Assembly (NCBI GenBank): GCA_026874595.1
Contig: CM049320.1
Span: forward strand, 45,086,714 to 45,150,713
Length of the DNA stretch: 64,000 bases
Origin: Sipunculus nudus
Lineage: Eukaryota; Annelida; Sipuncula; Golfingiida; Sipunculidae
Direction of reading: 5' to 3'
Shown here: piece after piece, positions 1 through 13,165 of the stretch
How the letters are laid out: each line of letters starts with the position of its first letter
How positions within the stretch are numbered: the stretch's first letter is position 1
Made by a program: the position numbers and the translations under genes
The notes under the pieces: generated by a model
Told to the model about the DNA's origin: nothing
Seen by the model: the letters and a program-made list of their open reading frames with translations, nothing else
Databases searched by the model: none

Positions 1-519
1 ATGCCACCAACATTTTCTTAATTAGTTGTCTGTGCAAGGACATATTGTCAACATGTCAGTCGGCTGAGCGTCTAGCGCCAGATCGGCCCTCTTACATTGT
101 GGCCAGATCACTGGCTTGCCAGAGTGCCTAGACATCTAACTCCGAGGATCGCATTATAAGGCCCCATGAGGATGCAAATATTTTTGTCATTTTTGACAAC
201 GCCTCATTACTTACAAGTATCGTGTCATTTCAAATAAACCCATTAGACCTTTTAATAAGTTTCTTAACTCTCCAATGACACCTACCATGTGTGTGAAATA
301 TTCCGTTATAACCCAATATATTCGTATATTGTTCTGCATGTATGAGAGATTTCTGCCTGCAGTCTGCCTGCTGACTGTATGCAGAGATACGGTTATAAAG
401 CGTGGCGTGGACTTTCAGGGCGGTTCTCAATTTGGCTTGTGTCACGACTCAGTAGGGGGTCCCAACTGAGTCGTGTTTGTCATGGCTACTGAGCGTCATG
501 ACCCATAGGTCACTTGTTC
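1..519. repeat. Fragments of an AGCTCA...CTTGTTC dispersed repeat
   Basis: Bases 1-75 match 57900-57960 closely (AATTAGTTGTCTGTGCAAGG and the following GTCAGTCGGCTGAGCG). The usual 3' end of the family, CATGACCCATAGGTCACTTG, appears at about 496-517, so the copy is interrupted by some 400 bp of other sequence that I do not recognise. Confidence 0.5.
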
Positions 520-1290
520 TGATGAAGTATTGGACATTTCAATCAGTTATTTAAGATAATATATAGGAACACTAGAAGAAGCCTGTGTGCCTAAGTCACA
601 ATTAAAGTAGAACGTCATATTTCTGAACACCACGTATCCTAAAAATCGTTCATCTGAAATAAAAAACGGAGAACCGAAATTTTGACCATTTATCCGAAAT
701 CTGAACAATGACAAATGGTAAAAAAGATTGTCTTATTCAAAACAACAGTAGCCACATCAGTTGTGATACATATTGCCGACTGATTAGTGCACCCAAGCGT
801 AGGCAGTTGGTGTGAAGACACCACCACGCCGGCCTGGGTTGTCCTTGCAGAATGCCCAGGCGGGGAAACAAAATATTACATCAGATCCTCACTAAGTAGC
901 CGACCGCAGGTTGTAGGTGTGATAAACTCAGCCTGGCCGATCCGTGTAGTCCTCGACTCAGCTTTGATCAGGGTGGCTTTAAAGGATAGCTTTGATCTTC
1001 GTTCCCGTAGTCGCCAAGGCCTTAAGTACAGCGGTGAGCATAAGTTGAGTTTATTTGCGCCTCCGTTATTTACTCACAGAGTCTATTGGCCAGATTATTT
1101 CTGCCCTATATATGGGAATTTTGATTAGATAGAATCATTGCTTACGAGGAAGCCTGAGCTTTATCTAAACCATGCTACGAATTTGATTAAACCACTGTAA
1201 CAGTCAATGTCAACACGATTTACTGCTCATCCTGTTTATTTTATACATGAATTTTTACATACTGTTAACTCTTATTCATCAATGGAGTAA
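520..1290. other. Intergenic/intronic DNA, nothing recognised
   Basis: An open frame at 787-1128 (113 codons) has no recognisable motif and no conserved-looking composition; I do not call it a gene. Confidence 0.4.
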
Positions 1291-1404
1291 CGTAAGCGCC
1301 ATTTTCTGTCACTTGATGACAAGCTGTTGATCCTTGCAAGACTTCACACGTGTACCAAGCCAGCTGATCTCGCCAGAGAATTCAATGTCGAAAGATCAGC
1401 GACA
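1291..1404 (+). pseudogene. Tigger/pogo-type transposase fragment (CENP-B N-terminal helix-turn-helix)
   Basis: A 38-codon stop-free stretch reads RKRHFLSLDDKLLILARL then a region containing KPADLAREFNVERSAT. This matches the layout of the CENP-B/Tigger N-terminal DNA-binding helix-turn-helix (basic lead, K-x2-IL-x-RL, then ADLAREF-x-V-x-S). It starts just after a TAA and ends in non-coding sequence, so it is only a relic; no DDE domain was seen nearby. The identification rests on pattern memory of the family. Confidence 0.45.
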
Positions 1405-3419
1405 TTTACATTTTGTTTGATTAATTTGAAATAAAACTGTGCACATAAAATGGTTTACTTGGTGAATTCAACTGATCCTCTCGCTTGTCATTTCAATAAA
1501 ATACAGTACAAATATAAAGGTTCAAGTAGTTATCTTATCTGTCAAGAGATGGCAGCACTTTTGAGGTCATGGCAGGTCATTCCAGTTATCATGGCAGCCA
1601 CACATGACATGATGTAAGTAATATACCGATTGTTTCCAGCGCAGGGCTGTTCACCAATAATTATATTATTATATAATAAAGTGTTCTATATGATAAATTT
1701 ATTGAATCAGTCGAAAATGTTATACTATATGGTCACACGTTTATCAGGGGCTAGCTTAATCAATTTGAGTCGGTCAGCAGCCTATCTGGTAATGATCCGC
1801 ACTTGGTGGTAGGCCTAACCACGGTGATTCCCAGAGCAATTTCATGCGAAATCGTTCATCCAAACGATCGTTCATCCAAACAAAAAGCTTGTCCCCCTGA
1901 GTCTTTCGGATAAACAACGCTCTAATGAACTTACAACACAAATTATCAGTTATTTGAGTATAGGACTGCATATATAAGTTACACTTTGACAGATTGTGAA
2001 GTTCAAGGAAGCTTGAGATAAGACCCCTTAATTTATACTTGAATGTAGGGAGTACCATTTAAGTAATTTTTTTTTAATATTCATTAATTTTTAGGATCAT
2101 ACATTTTATCAATCAGTTATATCAATAGATACTTCCTGGTGTATAACAAAAGACAGTGAAAACAATATTGCTGAATATATATTTGTTTTTGTTATTATAG
2201 TGTTATATTGCAAATTTTGGGATACTTATAGAAATGCATTTGTGCTATTTGTGCACAAGAATTAAGAACTAAATCATATGCCTCTGGTATAAAGATCACA
2301 TGTGCAGGTATTAAATTTAGGAAAATAAATTCAGGACTATAGGGTATCAATTCCTCTGAGCAATGCAGTAATTATAAAAGTAATGTTCTTCCAATTCTAT
2401 TTGTCTCAAAATTATGCAAAGTTGATACATAATAAATTAAAAAGGAATTATTGTCCATATACTGGTGCAAAGTCACTACAGACAAGGTTTTCAAAATAGA
2501 GTATTTGGTTTGCAAAAAGTAGATTTACAGGTTGTTTGCTCAATTTATATGTTTGGAAACACCTTGAAGAATGTAAAGTACACCTAAAAACAGCCCGCTA
2601 GTGGGACCATGAGAATACCTTGAGCGCTGTAGGCTTCTGTGGCCCATGGCCTTGGAAGTTCATGCTTCAAACTGACCAATATTTTAGGGGTAGCGGGTGA
2701 CATATAAGCACCCCACTTCTTGTTGTTTTCATGTATAAGATCATATTTATTATCTTTGAAATAGAAATGTCCCTACAAACCAATGATACAAAGATCTTAC
2801 AGATATGTTGAGATTTGCAAAAGCTATGAAGCAAAAGACACAGTGAAGACGATATTTCAAAAATATTTGACTTGCTTGTCCATGATTGTTTATTGTATTT
2901 TGTTTTGCATAATTTGGAAAACTAATGTTAAATATGCATATGCATTTGTGCTGAAAGATGTTTTAAACACATTTAGAACCAAGGATATGCCTAAATAAGA
3001 ATATATGCCTTTGGTACCCATAATATCTTGAAAAATGTCAATTTTTGAGAAAAAAATAAGCAGTAGGGGTACAAAAGTGGCCCAAGAATTTACACATGTT
3101 ACTTCTTTTAGGCCAAATTATATATCAATATGAAGCTAATGGGCTTCCAATTCCATTGATGCCAAAATTATGCACTTATGATGTATACTAAGAAAGTTAT
3201 GATCTATACACCAATGGAAAGTCACGCCAGAAAAAAGTTTTCAAATTGAGTACGCGGTTTGTAAATAAGTTGTTTTTCAGGTGTTTGCAGCATTTATATG
3301 TTTGAAAACACCTGGCAATGAGTAAAGGACACCTAAAGGAAGAAAACTAGGGGGGTCGCGAAAATTCCCTGAGGGAGGGGGAGGTTTTCACTTTCTGGCC
3401 CATGGACTAAGCAACAAGT
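1405..3419. repeat. AT-rich DNA with a diverged direct duplication
   Basis: About 2270-2650 and 2990-3400 share an ordered set of similar segments (TATGCCT-TGGTA, a stretch on two related sentences of about 100 bp, then TTTATATGTTTG-AAACACCT and ACACCTAAA). This is an old direct repeat of roughly 350-400 bp. No gene is visible. Confidence 0.45.
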
Positions 3420-3676
3420 ATGACAAAATACCAAGCAACAAATATGGCCATATATACCAAGCAACAAACATGAACCAACATCAAGCAACAAACATGAACC
3501 AACACCAAGTAACAAACATGAACCAACACCAAGTAACAAATATAAACGAATACCAAGTAACAAACATGAACCAACACCAAGTAACAAATATAAGCCAATA
3601 CCAAGTAACAAACATGGACCAACACCAAGTAACAAATATGAATCAATACCAAGCAACAAACATGAACCAATACTAA
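3420..3676. repeat. 24-bp minisatellite, about 10 copies
   Basis: The unit is close to AACACCAAGTAACAAACATGAACC, with C/T and A/G variants. Because 24 is a multiple of 3, long repetitive open frames appear on both strands (MNQHQVTN-type and VGSCLLLG-type); they are a by-product of the repeat. Confidence 0.85.
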
Positions 3677-3755
3677 GAAATAAATATGATTACCTGTTTC
3701 TCAATAATCGCAAAAAAACTTAAAAAATTATTTGGTTTGTTTGTACTGTTTCCAG

Positions 3756-3887
3756 GCCACCTCTAAAGATGATCTGGTCAAGTTATGCAACGATGCCTTC
3801 AAGTTCAGAGGCCATGTAACCTTCCCAGATAACACTGTCAGAATCACAACAGACACCTTACATATCGGTCAGACAGAAGGGAAACAG
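3756..3887 (+). CDS. COMMD9: Host exon, COMMD9-like (N-terminal region)
   Basis: A 132-nt stop-free segment is framed by TTTCCAG before and GTTTGT after, giving a phase-0 exon of 44 codons that begins ATSKDDLVKLCNDAF and ends TEGKQ. The next plausible exon in the window (54816-54900) continues in frame. Together they match the order and spacing of the N-terminal helical region of COMMD9 as I remember it: a SKD-x2-V-x2-LC-x3-F segment, about 30 residues, then L-Q-x-L and later an A-x2-x-I/L-FP. COMMD proteins are subunits of the CCC/Commander endosomal recycling complex. The upstream exon with the start codon was not found. Family assignment is an inference from recall; the exon itself is well supported by splice sites. 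Confidence 0.6.
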
Positions 3888-4789
3888 GTTTGTTTTGTTT
3901 GAGAGTGATCTCTTCCTGTGTTACTTGTATCCAAGAATATAATACTGCACCTGGCTGATCTATTACAGGCAGAAAGGTTTGTGTATGGTAGAGATTTTTT
4001 CAGTATGATTCAAAAGCCATTCAGTATTATCACAGAGACCTGTAAGGGCACTACCTTCACTTAAATTTTTTCAAGTCATCTGAGCTATAGTCCTGGTCTT
4101 TTGTCTGTCATCCTTCTGGCTGTCCATTAAGAGGGCACTTTTTGCAAGAGTTGGACCTCCAAAACAAAATTGACAGTTAGATGTCCCAAAGTTCTCCTAC
4201 CAAACCTGAAACTGTGACTTCATTCCTTTGAGAAATTAAGAGAAACCTATTATACCTCTTCAAAACTGCTCATTATGAAAATTTCTGTTGTTAATCCACT
4301 CATGTATTATATAACCATTCCTGCTTTTATATTCTATGTAAATGTGAGAAATTTGGTCAATAATGTGTAATTTTTTAGCTCAGCTGACTTTAAATCATCT
4401 GAGCTATAGTCGTGGTCCATTGTCCGCCATGCTGTCCTTCTTGCTGTCCGTCTGTCGATCCGTCTGTCCATCTGTTAGACTGGCACGTTTTGAAACCGTT
4501 AGACCTACAAATCTGAAATTCGGCATAGTTAGATGTCCCCAAAATCTCTTACCTACCCAAAATTGGATCAATATGACTTCGTTCCTTGGAGATATTAAGG
4601 AAAAACCTCAAGTTTCCATAAAAAACCTACCCGGCTGTAAAATTTCAAAGCTTTCCATGGAAATACATACTTGATTTCCATGTAAATGAAGCATTGAGTA
4701 TTGTCACTCTTTTTCCATGTAGCATGGAAAATGAATTTCATTGAAACATGCAAGGTGTCTATGGAAAACCACAGTCTGGGCATTCTGTT
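3888..4789. repeat. Intronic sequence with two AGCTCA-type repeat starts
   Basis: At 4376-4460 the sequence AGCTCAGCTGACTTTAAATC folds on a following TCATCTGAGCT and runs into GTCGTGGTCCATTGTCCG and a GTCCGTC-rich tract; a weaker copy lies near 4070-4130. The same start occurs at 49687 and 56712. No gene seen. Confidence 0.5.
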
Positions 4790-4792
4790 TCC

Positions 4793-5002
4793 ATGCTGTC
4801 CCTGGTGTCCTTGCTGTCCATGGAAAAGCACGTCTTTGTGTCCATGGTGTCCGTGCTGTCCATGGAAAAGCATGTCTTTGTGTCCATGGTGTCCGTGCTG
4901 TCCATGGAAAAGCAAGTCTTTGTGTCCATGGTGTCCGTGCTGTCCATGGAAAAGCATGACTTTGTGTCTGTGGTGTCCATTCTGTCCATGGAAAAGCCTG
5001 TA
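4793..5002. repeat. 42-bp minisatellite with a CCATGG core, about 5 copies
   Basis: The unit contains GTCCATGGTGTCCGTGCTGT followed by CCATGGAAAAGCATGTCTTTGT. 42 is a multiple of 3, so open frames run through on both strands; none is called as a gene. The same core recurs at 9890-9955 (see findings). Confidence 0.85.
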
Positions 5003-5166
5003 GTATACACCATTCCGTTATCTCCTCGCGCCCTCTCGCGGTTATTTGGTGAACCTACATATCGGGATAGAAAATCACATGGCTTCCGGGGTACACTTTG
5101 TTATGTTCGCAGAGCGGAATTAACTTCATCCGATTTCCGTGTTGTGGATCATTGATTTCCTAAACA

Positions 5167-7166
5167 ATGTCACAGGCTGGTGAGTTAAATTTCTATCAGT
5201 TATTTACCTCACTTAATTTTTGAAAATTGGAGCTGATGGGAATAATGTAACATGTTTAGGTCGTCATGACCGCAGATCTGTCACTGTAAACTGGTAACCG
5301 GTGATCGCTCAATTCTCCCAACCGATCTAGAGTTATTAAACCGCATATATGATACAGTTAGTGAAGAATATGGCAGATTTTCATTATGAAATGTGATTTG
5401 TCTACAATTTAGAGTGAACAATATAATTTGGCAGTCTATTCGCACGATTTAGGGATCGCCGTCATGCATCATAAACAAAGTGTATGCCGGCGTTACGTGA
5501 CCATCATGTAAATTTATTTTCAAAGTGGAAATTACCCTTCATAGAGGGAATCTGAGATGAAAACATTTTTAAAAATTGTGGTTATGGAGCGGCCTGAATA
5601 TCATAGGATATCATAGGTGTTTTAACTGATAAATAAATATATTTGTGTTTTTATTTTAAATAAGCAGGATTACAGTCGAGGCCTATTTAAAAGTATTGTG
5701 TCGCAAGTAGAGTGCAACAATGCATTTTTTGCTCTTTAAAAATATTTGTTTGTAAAGCTGCCATAACTTTATTATTATTATTAATTTTTGCATTTTATTA
5801 AAATTTAGAATTTGTCTTACAGATGGACTGGATGGACCTTCACCTAAGTGTAACAAAAGTGGCAGCAGCTGTTGTGTACCAGAATGCACCAAATCAGGCT
5901 ATGTTCTTGAAAATGGTCAAAAGGTTACATTTCACAAGCTACCAAAACCAGGAGAGCTGCTTAACACCTGGATTATCAAGATAAGGCGAGACATAGGTCC
6001 AAGATACAAAGTGACAATGCACACCAAAATTTGTTCAAGACATTTTACACAAGACCATAGTCAGGTGACAGAGTCTTGAAGCCAGGTGCAATCCCATCAG
6101 TATTTCCCTGGACCAGTTGCACTACACCTCATCGCACCATTATCAAGCATACTACTGATGAATCACAGTCTCTGCCAGAAACCAGTCCTTTAGAACATTC
6201 ACAGGATGCCACCGGAAGTGCTTGTTCTAATGCAGATTCCAATGCAGAGATAACTACATCCAAAGGATCACTCTGCTCACTACAGGAGAAAATTGCCTTG
6301 TTGGAAAAGCAACTAGAGGCAGAACAAGAAAAAAACAGACAGTGTCAGTAAGAGAATAATGGCTTACGCAATAACATAAAGGGTAAAAGTAGCAATGCAC
6401 ACCAGGATTTTTGCCTTGAAAAATTTAAAGACAGAGATGAAGACATTGCATTTTATTCTGGTTTTCCAAATTTCACCTGCCAGAAGGCATGCCTGAAATT
6501 CCTTAATCCCAGAGTTAATGGAGCAAACATTATATACTGTGATGCACCAGGGCAGGTTAGAAAAATCACAAGACCTAAAAGGCTCACAATAGAAGATGAG
6601 TTTTTTATGACACTTATCTGGTTGAGACTTGGCCTTATGGTACAAGACCTATCACACAGATTTGAAGTGCTAGTTTCAACTGTCAACTGCATACTGGTTT
6701 CATGGATAAATTTTATGTACTTGCGACTAAGCACCTTGAATATCTGGCCAACAACAGAAGCCATCAAGTGTACAATGCCAGAGTCAATAAAAGAAAAATA
6801 CCCTGAGACTGATTAGATAATTGATGCCTTTGAAATTCAGACAGAAAGACCATCTTCATTGTATTTACAATCCCAGAGTTATTCTTCATATATAAAAGTA
6901 GAAACACCATTAAAGGTCTTATTGCCTGTACTCCTTCTGGTCAGGTAGGATTTGTGTCCCTGTTATATACAGGTAATATTTCTGACAGGGAGCTTATTAT
7001 TCGCTCAGGGTGTCTCAGTATGCCACACAGAAGAGGAAGTAAGTGGCTTGTTGACAAAGGCTTTCAAATAAGTGACCTTGCTCAGCCCTTAGAGGTAACT
7101 GTTTGTGGGCAAAGCATGGCAGATGTCCCAAGAAGCAGTGTTTCACACACAACAGATCACCAGTGA
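5167..7166 (+). pseudogene. THAP-domain DDE transposase, broken
   Basis: Exon 1 is ATGTCACAGGCTG (5167-5179) ending in a GTGAGT donor; exon 2 starts at 5823 after TTGTCTTACAG and continues in frame. Exon 2 carries a THAP zinc finger: CCVPEC, then FHKLPKP, a W in NTW, and ICSRHF, followed out of frame by LKPGAIPSVF (frame change near 6060-6080). Next come a coiled-coil-like stretch (LQEKIALLEKQLEAEQEK) and, from about 6440, a DDE_Tnp_4-like region with FYSGF, LTIEDEFFMTLIWLRLGL, STVNCI and, after an in-frame TAG at about 6814, IIDAFEI (first catalytic D). The segment 6925-7120 has VSLLYTGNISDRELI and VDKGFQISD. At least one nonsense codon and two frame changes make it inactive. Confidence 0.6.
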
Positions 7167-7565
7167 ATGAATTCATGTGGAAAGAATCATAAAGAAAGTA
7201 AAAAATTTTCATATTTTTGATAGACCTATTCCTTTACCCACATATGGTAGGGCTAATCAGATGTGGACAGTTTGTGCATTGCTAACTTTATTTCAGAATC
7301 CTATCATATCTGCCTAACTGGTTGCATATTTTGTGAAGTGTATTTTCAGGTATACCGGTACTTCTGATGTGTGATTTCATCAAATTTGGTACAATGATTC
7401 CCCTTAGGAGTAGCTTTGATGTGATTTTTGGTCCGTCTGTCCATCAGCTGAAATTTTAAGCATCACATGATAAGAGGAACATTATATAACACTCTGATTT
7501 TGTGTTCATATATGTATGCTGCCTTATGTTTATTGGTCCTATTACATGTATACTGAGAAAGAAAC

Positions 7566-7586
7566 GGGGGGGGGGGGGGGGGGGGG
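7566..7586. repeat. (G)21 homopolymer
   Basis: Run of 21 G between the two convergent genes of the ISL2EU-like element; its length is likely to be uncertain in the assembly. Confidence 0.9.
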
Positions 7587-7829
7587 TTGTAAATTCCATT
7601 GATTTACTTCATTTGTTTTATTTATTTATTCATTATCACATTATTGCATCTTTCCATACTTTGACATGATGCTTTCCATAGAGTTTTAACTACAGATCAT
7701 TCTAATTCATTTCACATCAATAAATGTAGTTCACATGAGTAGTTATAGTGCCAATTGTTATTTAAAATATAAATCTGTGTCAAAACACACAGTAAGTAGC
7801 ACCATTGAGTTCAGAATAAATGAAAAAGG

Positions 7830-8545
7830 TTTATATGATGCAATGTGCTACAGGAATAAAATGTTCAAAATAAAATCTTTGCAGTTTGTCTTCAATATCC
7901 CCTCACCTGTCAGCATCAAATGGGACTCTCTGAATGTGCATCCCTTTAAATGTGAACACTACAAAGTCACAGCATTTAGCACCACACAGAGCCATTTGTC
8001 CTTGTATTTGGTAAAAGTAGGGATGGTCTTGTCTAATGACTAGTTCATTTTCCACCACATGGCAGCAAAACTTGTCATCCTGCTTCTGTTGGTGTGACCT
8101 GCCTATATTTGTAGGGACACTTTACTACAGGAGGCTAAAGTGTGGGTGAGAACAAGGGTCCAACACTTTCCTATCCGGTGTGCAGCCAAGGTATGGGAGG
8201 CCTGGATGCACAACAAATCCAGAAAGTGAAATGTCTATTTTTCTGCCTATGTTGTGCATATATTTTACATATTTTTGTGTAGCTACATCTTCCTGTTTTT
8301 GTCCATGTTTGAGTGCCTCAGACTGAACAGGTTTATTAGCAGTGATCATATTTGTGACAAATTTTACATTTTTCTGAGTTTTCCTACGAACAATATCACC
8401 AAACCTTGAAGCAGTTAGTCTGCATTTTCTTGCTTGCCACCATAGGTCACAGTTTGCCTGGGTTTGTGTTGCTTGCTCCAGATCCATCGCTTCAGAAAGG
8501 GTCAGTGCAACATGCTGAATGACTACTTTTGCTTCTTCAGCTACA
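7830..8545 (-). pseudogene. YqaJ-like viral recombinase/nuclease, broken
   Basis: On the minus strand, from about 8545, the frame reads an alpha-helical lead and then LWWQARKCRLTASRFGDIV, EALKHGQKQEDVATQKYV, GFVVHPGLPYLGCTPDRKV. This is the YqaJ/lambda-exonuclease-type core: R-x2-R-x-TAS-x-FG, G-x3-E-x-A, and a SPD-like (here TPD) motif. After a frame change near 8120 the rest continues as PYFYQIQGQMALCG and CDFVVFT (about 8010-7920). The family degrades DNA 5'-3' for recombination; in ISL2EU-type transposons its role is not known. The gene is interrupted and probably dead. Confidence 0.6.
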
Positions 8546-8955
8546 GTAGATCATGTTTGCTTATTATATCCATTGGTTGATAATCACCCATTGGGAGAGG
8601 TGGGTAAAGGAGATCAGTAAACCTGTCACTACACATAAATCTACTGAGGAACTTGGTGTCACAATTAACTGAAAAGTCCCCTTCTGTCAAAGCTAATTGG
8701 TAACTTAGCACAGATCCCTTGGAGTAAAGCAGCCGAGGCTTGGTTTTATATATATATATAAACATTTTAATTTTATAATTCATAAATCACAGCAGATATC
8801 TATGCAAATTTCACTGGGCAATCTATAAGCTATGTAACACAGTATCTTATGTTTGCAAACCTTGGCTAGCATACGCTTGGCTATGTTCAAAGCCCAGGCG
8901 CTTTATATGCTTTATACAATGTAAATAACTTGGTGATAGTGCAGGTGACTATCGA

Positions 8956-8979
8956 CCCCCCCCCCCCCCCCCCCCCCCC
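8956..8979. repeat. (C)24 homopolymer
   Basis: Run of 24 C; length uncertain. Confidence 0.9.
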
Positions 8980-9889
8980 AACCACCATAATGGCAAATCT
9001 TTTCACTAATTAAACCCGATTTCTTTCCTGTAAGTATATATCTACTTAATATCTGCCCTAAACAGATTGAAAAAATGTTCTCACTTTTCATTTTCGTTTG
9101 CTTCGACTATCGCTATTTCATGACATGAATTTCATCAAGATGATGAATACGTTTTGTCAAGCACCTGTATTGATCAAAGGCATGAAATAGCATACTTGGA
9201 TTAAGTAAGGAACATCCAAATCAATTGCATATAATATTTAAACATCCATAGCAATGTCCCTCCCCCCTCCCCACCCAAAAACAAAAGAAAGAAGAATCAT
9301 ATTGTCACGCGATAAAATATTTTAGGGGGGATCCCTGGCACACCCGGGTAAGCAGAGGTCGTTGTCAAGGCAACGGAGCATCAGCGATCTGCTCAGAAGA
9401 TCGCCCCAGCCTCAAGAACAGTGCTTTATACTCACCAGATACAAGATTAGACTTACTGCGACTTATTCTGTCTAAATATCGACTCATGATATAATTCTTT
9501 GAGTCTTTTCTTGTTTTAACACTGCATTGAAACAGACTTTGTTATGCACATGTTTGTCGGTCACACTGGGATATTCAGTCAGACTTCATTTATAAAAAGC
9601 AGTAATTTACCACAGATATGAAGAGGAATTTAAACAGAACTCATAATTATACAATTAAACATATAACACATCCTTAAGACGTATATTTCATAAGTGTCCT
9701 ACCTGATTATAACTAAGAAGAAGCATAAAGATCCACGCGTGCTTTTGTTGGCCTTTATCCACTGTTGAAAATGGTCGCAGTGCTGCAGCAAGTTTCCCGA
9801 AAACTGACCGCCTGACTGGGTCAGCCCGTACTGCGCATGCTCAAGGGAAGGGTTTTGGCACTCCTTTTTCCCTGCAGTATGGACACCAT
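8980..9889. other. Intronic DNA, nothing recognised
   Basis: No coding signal or clear repeat boundary seen. Confidence 0.4.
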
Positions 9890-10997
<1,108 letters not shown>

Positions 10998-11002
10998 CAA
11001 GA
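10998..11002. repeat. Target-site duplication CAAGA of the LTR retrotransposon (left)
   Basis: CAAGA directly precedes the left LTR and also directly follows the right LTR (47327-47331). Confidence 0.85.
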
Positions 11003-11154
11003 TGTTATGATGTATGAAACACAGAACAAGACAGCCGGTTACACAATGCTTTATTGCCGCCAAGATCTTGGTCAAGATATATCGGTCAGGGAGCATAGAG
11101 TAAATAACTTGCCTAAAAGTGGGCCTGTATAAAAGTCGGCCTAACTCCACAACA
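11003..11154 (-). repeat. 3' LTR (152 bp)
   Basis: Differs from the other LTR by four substitutions and one 2-bp indel by eye. Contains an AATAAA on the minus strand (GGCAATAAAGCATTG) and a TATA-like TATACAGG segment. Confidence 0.88.
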
Positions 11155-11162
11155 TCTTCCTG
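11155..11162 (-). promoter_or_regulatory. Polypurine tract, short
   Basis: CAGGAAGA directly abuts the 3' LTR on the minus strand, the place where plus-strand priming occurs in LTR elements. It is short, so moderate confidence. Confidence 0.5.
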
Positions 11163-11395
11163 TTTCAGTATGCTGCTCTATGAGAGCAGTGTATAGCAAT
11201 TAGTCCAAGCGTATTCAGTTCTTGAGATGTTTGCTTACTTAAAATCTCGTTAACATCAAAGATAATACTAAAACAGTACTTACATTAAGAACAGAGTCTT
11301 TACCTTCACACCGGCTTTTGTTTTATAATCTAAATCATGTGGGGAGAAGTAACCAGCACTAGCACCCTCGACTGGTCCTCAGCACCAGTCATTCC

Positions 11396-12673
11396 CTACA
11401 CAAAGTTGTCATACTTTGTAGGAGGTTTAGAGACACGACCATATCGGGTCACAGCCGTACGGGTCTTCGGTGTTGTTATAAGATCTTTATCTTTGGGCTG
11501 ACTAGACTGGGCAGTTGCCTTCGGTGATGCTGGAGGAGCAACATTCTCGGCTGTTGCTTCGGATGAACTGGGCTGACTAGATGGAACACAATCTGGTTCG
11601 ATCACATATGCGGATGATGATGGAGTTTGCGTGGTTTTACGCATATCTCTCAGATAGATCCGGTTTCATCTGTATTGCTTATCTCCAATTTTCACCATGT
11701 AACTTCTTGGCGCGACTTGTGAGTGTATTATACCTGAAACCCACGGAGAGTTTCCAACCTGTGGTTTTATCTCAGCACGTACTGGCTGTCCAACGATCAG
11801 TTGTTGCAGTGGTTTCACGGAGCGGTCATGCCACTGTTTCGCCTTTTGCCTCTTGCGTACTTGATCATCCGGCACATCCTCCACTACTTTAGGGTGGTAT
11901 AAAATGTCTTTGCATGGTAGGAAGGAACGAGTACGTCTTGACATCAGACGCTGTGCTGGAGAGCTGGTCATTCCCGGTGTAGGGGTGTTTCTCCATTCCA
12001 GCAGTGCTTTGTGTACGTCACCGTTGTCTTTTCCTGCCTTTTTCACTAGACCTTTAGCAATCTTAACTGCAGATTCTGATTTACCATTTGATCTACTATG
12101 GTATGGACTTGATGTAAGGTGTTCGAAGTCCCATTTACGTGTGAACTCTGAGAATTCCTGTGACGAGTAGTTTGGCCCGTTGTCGGTTAGCAGAGTCTGT
12201 GGTATACCATGAGTAGCAAATGTCTGCTTCATGATTTCGATGAGTGTCTTTGATGTTTCCTCTTTAAGGAAGCTCATCTCAATGTAGTCCGAATAAAGGT
12301 CTACTATTACACAATAATGTTCACCATGGACTTGAAAGCAGTCACTAGCTACTACTTGCCATGGTGCCTTTGGCAAGGGATGTGTCATGAGTGGTTCGTT
12401 CACTTGTGCTGGCTGATTCTCCTGGCATATTTCACAACTCTGCACCTCTTCAACAAGTTCGTTGTGCATACGAGGCCAGTACATTATGTCTCTAGCGGTA
12501 TTGGTTGTGTATTGGATTCCCATGTGAGATTCATGTGCGCACTTTCTCATTTCACGACGCATAACAGTTGGTATTATAACAGGCGTTCCACGGAAGACTA
12601 TTCCATCTTGGGTCACCAGTTCGTCTCTGTACGACCAGTACTCTCGGATACACAATGGTACCTGTCCTTTATC
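11396..12673 (-). pseudogene. Retrotransposon integrase and C-terminal tail
   Basis: From 12673 the frame shows the zinc-binding HHCC region (H-x3-H-x-G with RDIMYWPRM and CEICQEN), then the DDE core: D in VVASDCF, D in LLTDNGPNYSS, E in NGKSESAVK. The usual C-terminal beta region follows (VRAEIKP, GDKQYR). A TGA at 11666-11668 interrupts it; the same frame continues to a normal-looking tail (RYGRVSKPP) ending at 11396. It is in the same frame as RT and RNase H. Confidence 0.85.
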
Positions 12674-13162
12674 TCAGGGCCAGCCAGTGCGGATGACTTC
12701 CATCAATGTCTGCAATGTCTGATCTAGTGCTGTCGCTTTCTTGATTTTCTCAAGTCTGGGATCCAACACGAAGAGAGTTGGTTCAATGTTCTCAAGCTCT
12801 GTATTGAGATTAAGCTCCTGTTGCAAAAAGTAGACTAAGTAATCAGGAGTTTGCTCAGTCATTTGAGTTGTCGGTAATGCTGCACGTGACAGGGCATCAC
12901 TCACATACATTTCCGGGCCTGGCTGGTACTCTACTTGTAGTGGGTACTTTTGTAGTCGAAGCCGCATTTGTTGAAGGCGTTTCGGGCTAACTAGAATGGG
13001 TTTGCCGAAAATGTTTGTGAGAGGTTTATCATCTGTGAGTACACGGATCTTGTCACGCCCGACAAGGTACTGTTCAAATCGCTGAGTGGCGAATACTATT
13101 GCCAAGCACTCTTTCTCGATTTATGCGTAGTTTCTTTCAGTGGGAGTAAGTGCTCGTGATGC
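12674..13162 (-). pseudogene. Retrotransposon RNase H, with in-frame stops
   Basis: The frame contains ALTPTERNYA, ECLAIVFATQRFEQYLVG, VLTDDKPL and VSDALSRA, the RNase H core of Ty3/gypsy. TAA codons at 13163-13165 (where Y or similar is expected before ASRAL) and 13121-13123 (before IEKE), and a TGA at 12674-12676, break it. No frame change is needed between the pieces, only nonsense codons. Confidence 0.85.
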
Positions 13163-13165
13163 TTA

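Larger units (their letters stand above)
5167..8545. mobile_element. Degenerate ISL2EU-like DNA transposon (THAP-DDE transposase + convergent YqaJ nuclease)
   Basis: A THAP-domain gene on the plus strand, with a spliced start, is followed by a DDE_Tnp_4-like region, and a YqaJ-type nuclease gene faces it on the minus strand. From established knowledge, ISL2EU-type elements pair such a transposase with a YqaJ nuclease. Both genes are broken. I could not fix the terminal inverted repeats or the target duplication, so the limits given are those of the coding remnants. Confidence 0.6.

Noticed and set aside
787-1128. 113-codon ORF
   Set aside because: No domain, no splice or promoter context; length is compatible with chance.
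3333-3676. Long ORFs on both strands
   Set aside because: The 24-bp minisatellite keeps frames open by its period; repetitive peptides only.
4595-5155. Several overlapping His/Cys/Ser-rich ORFs
   Set aside because: Produced by the 42-bp minisatellite.
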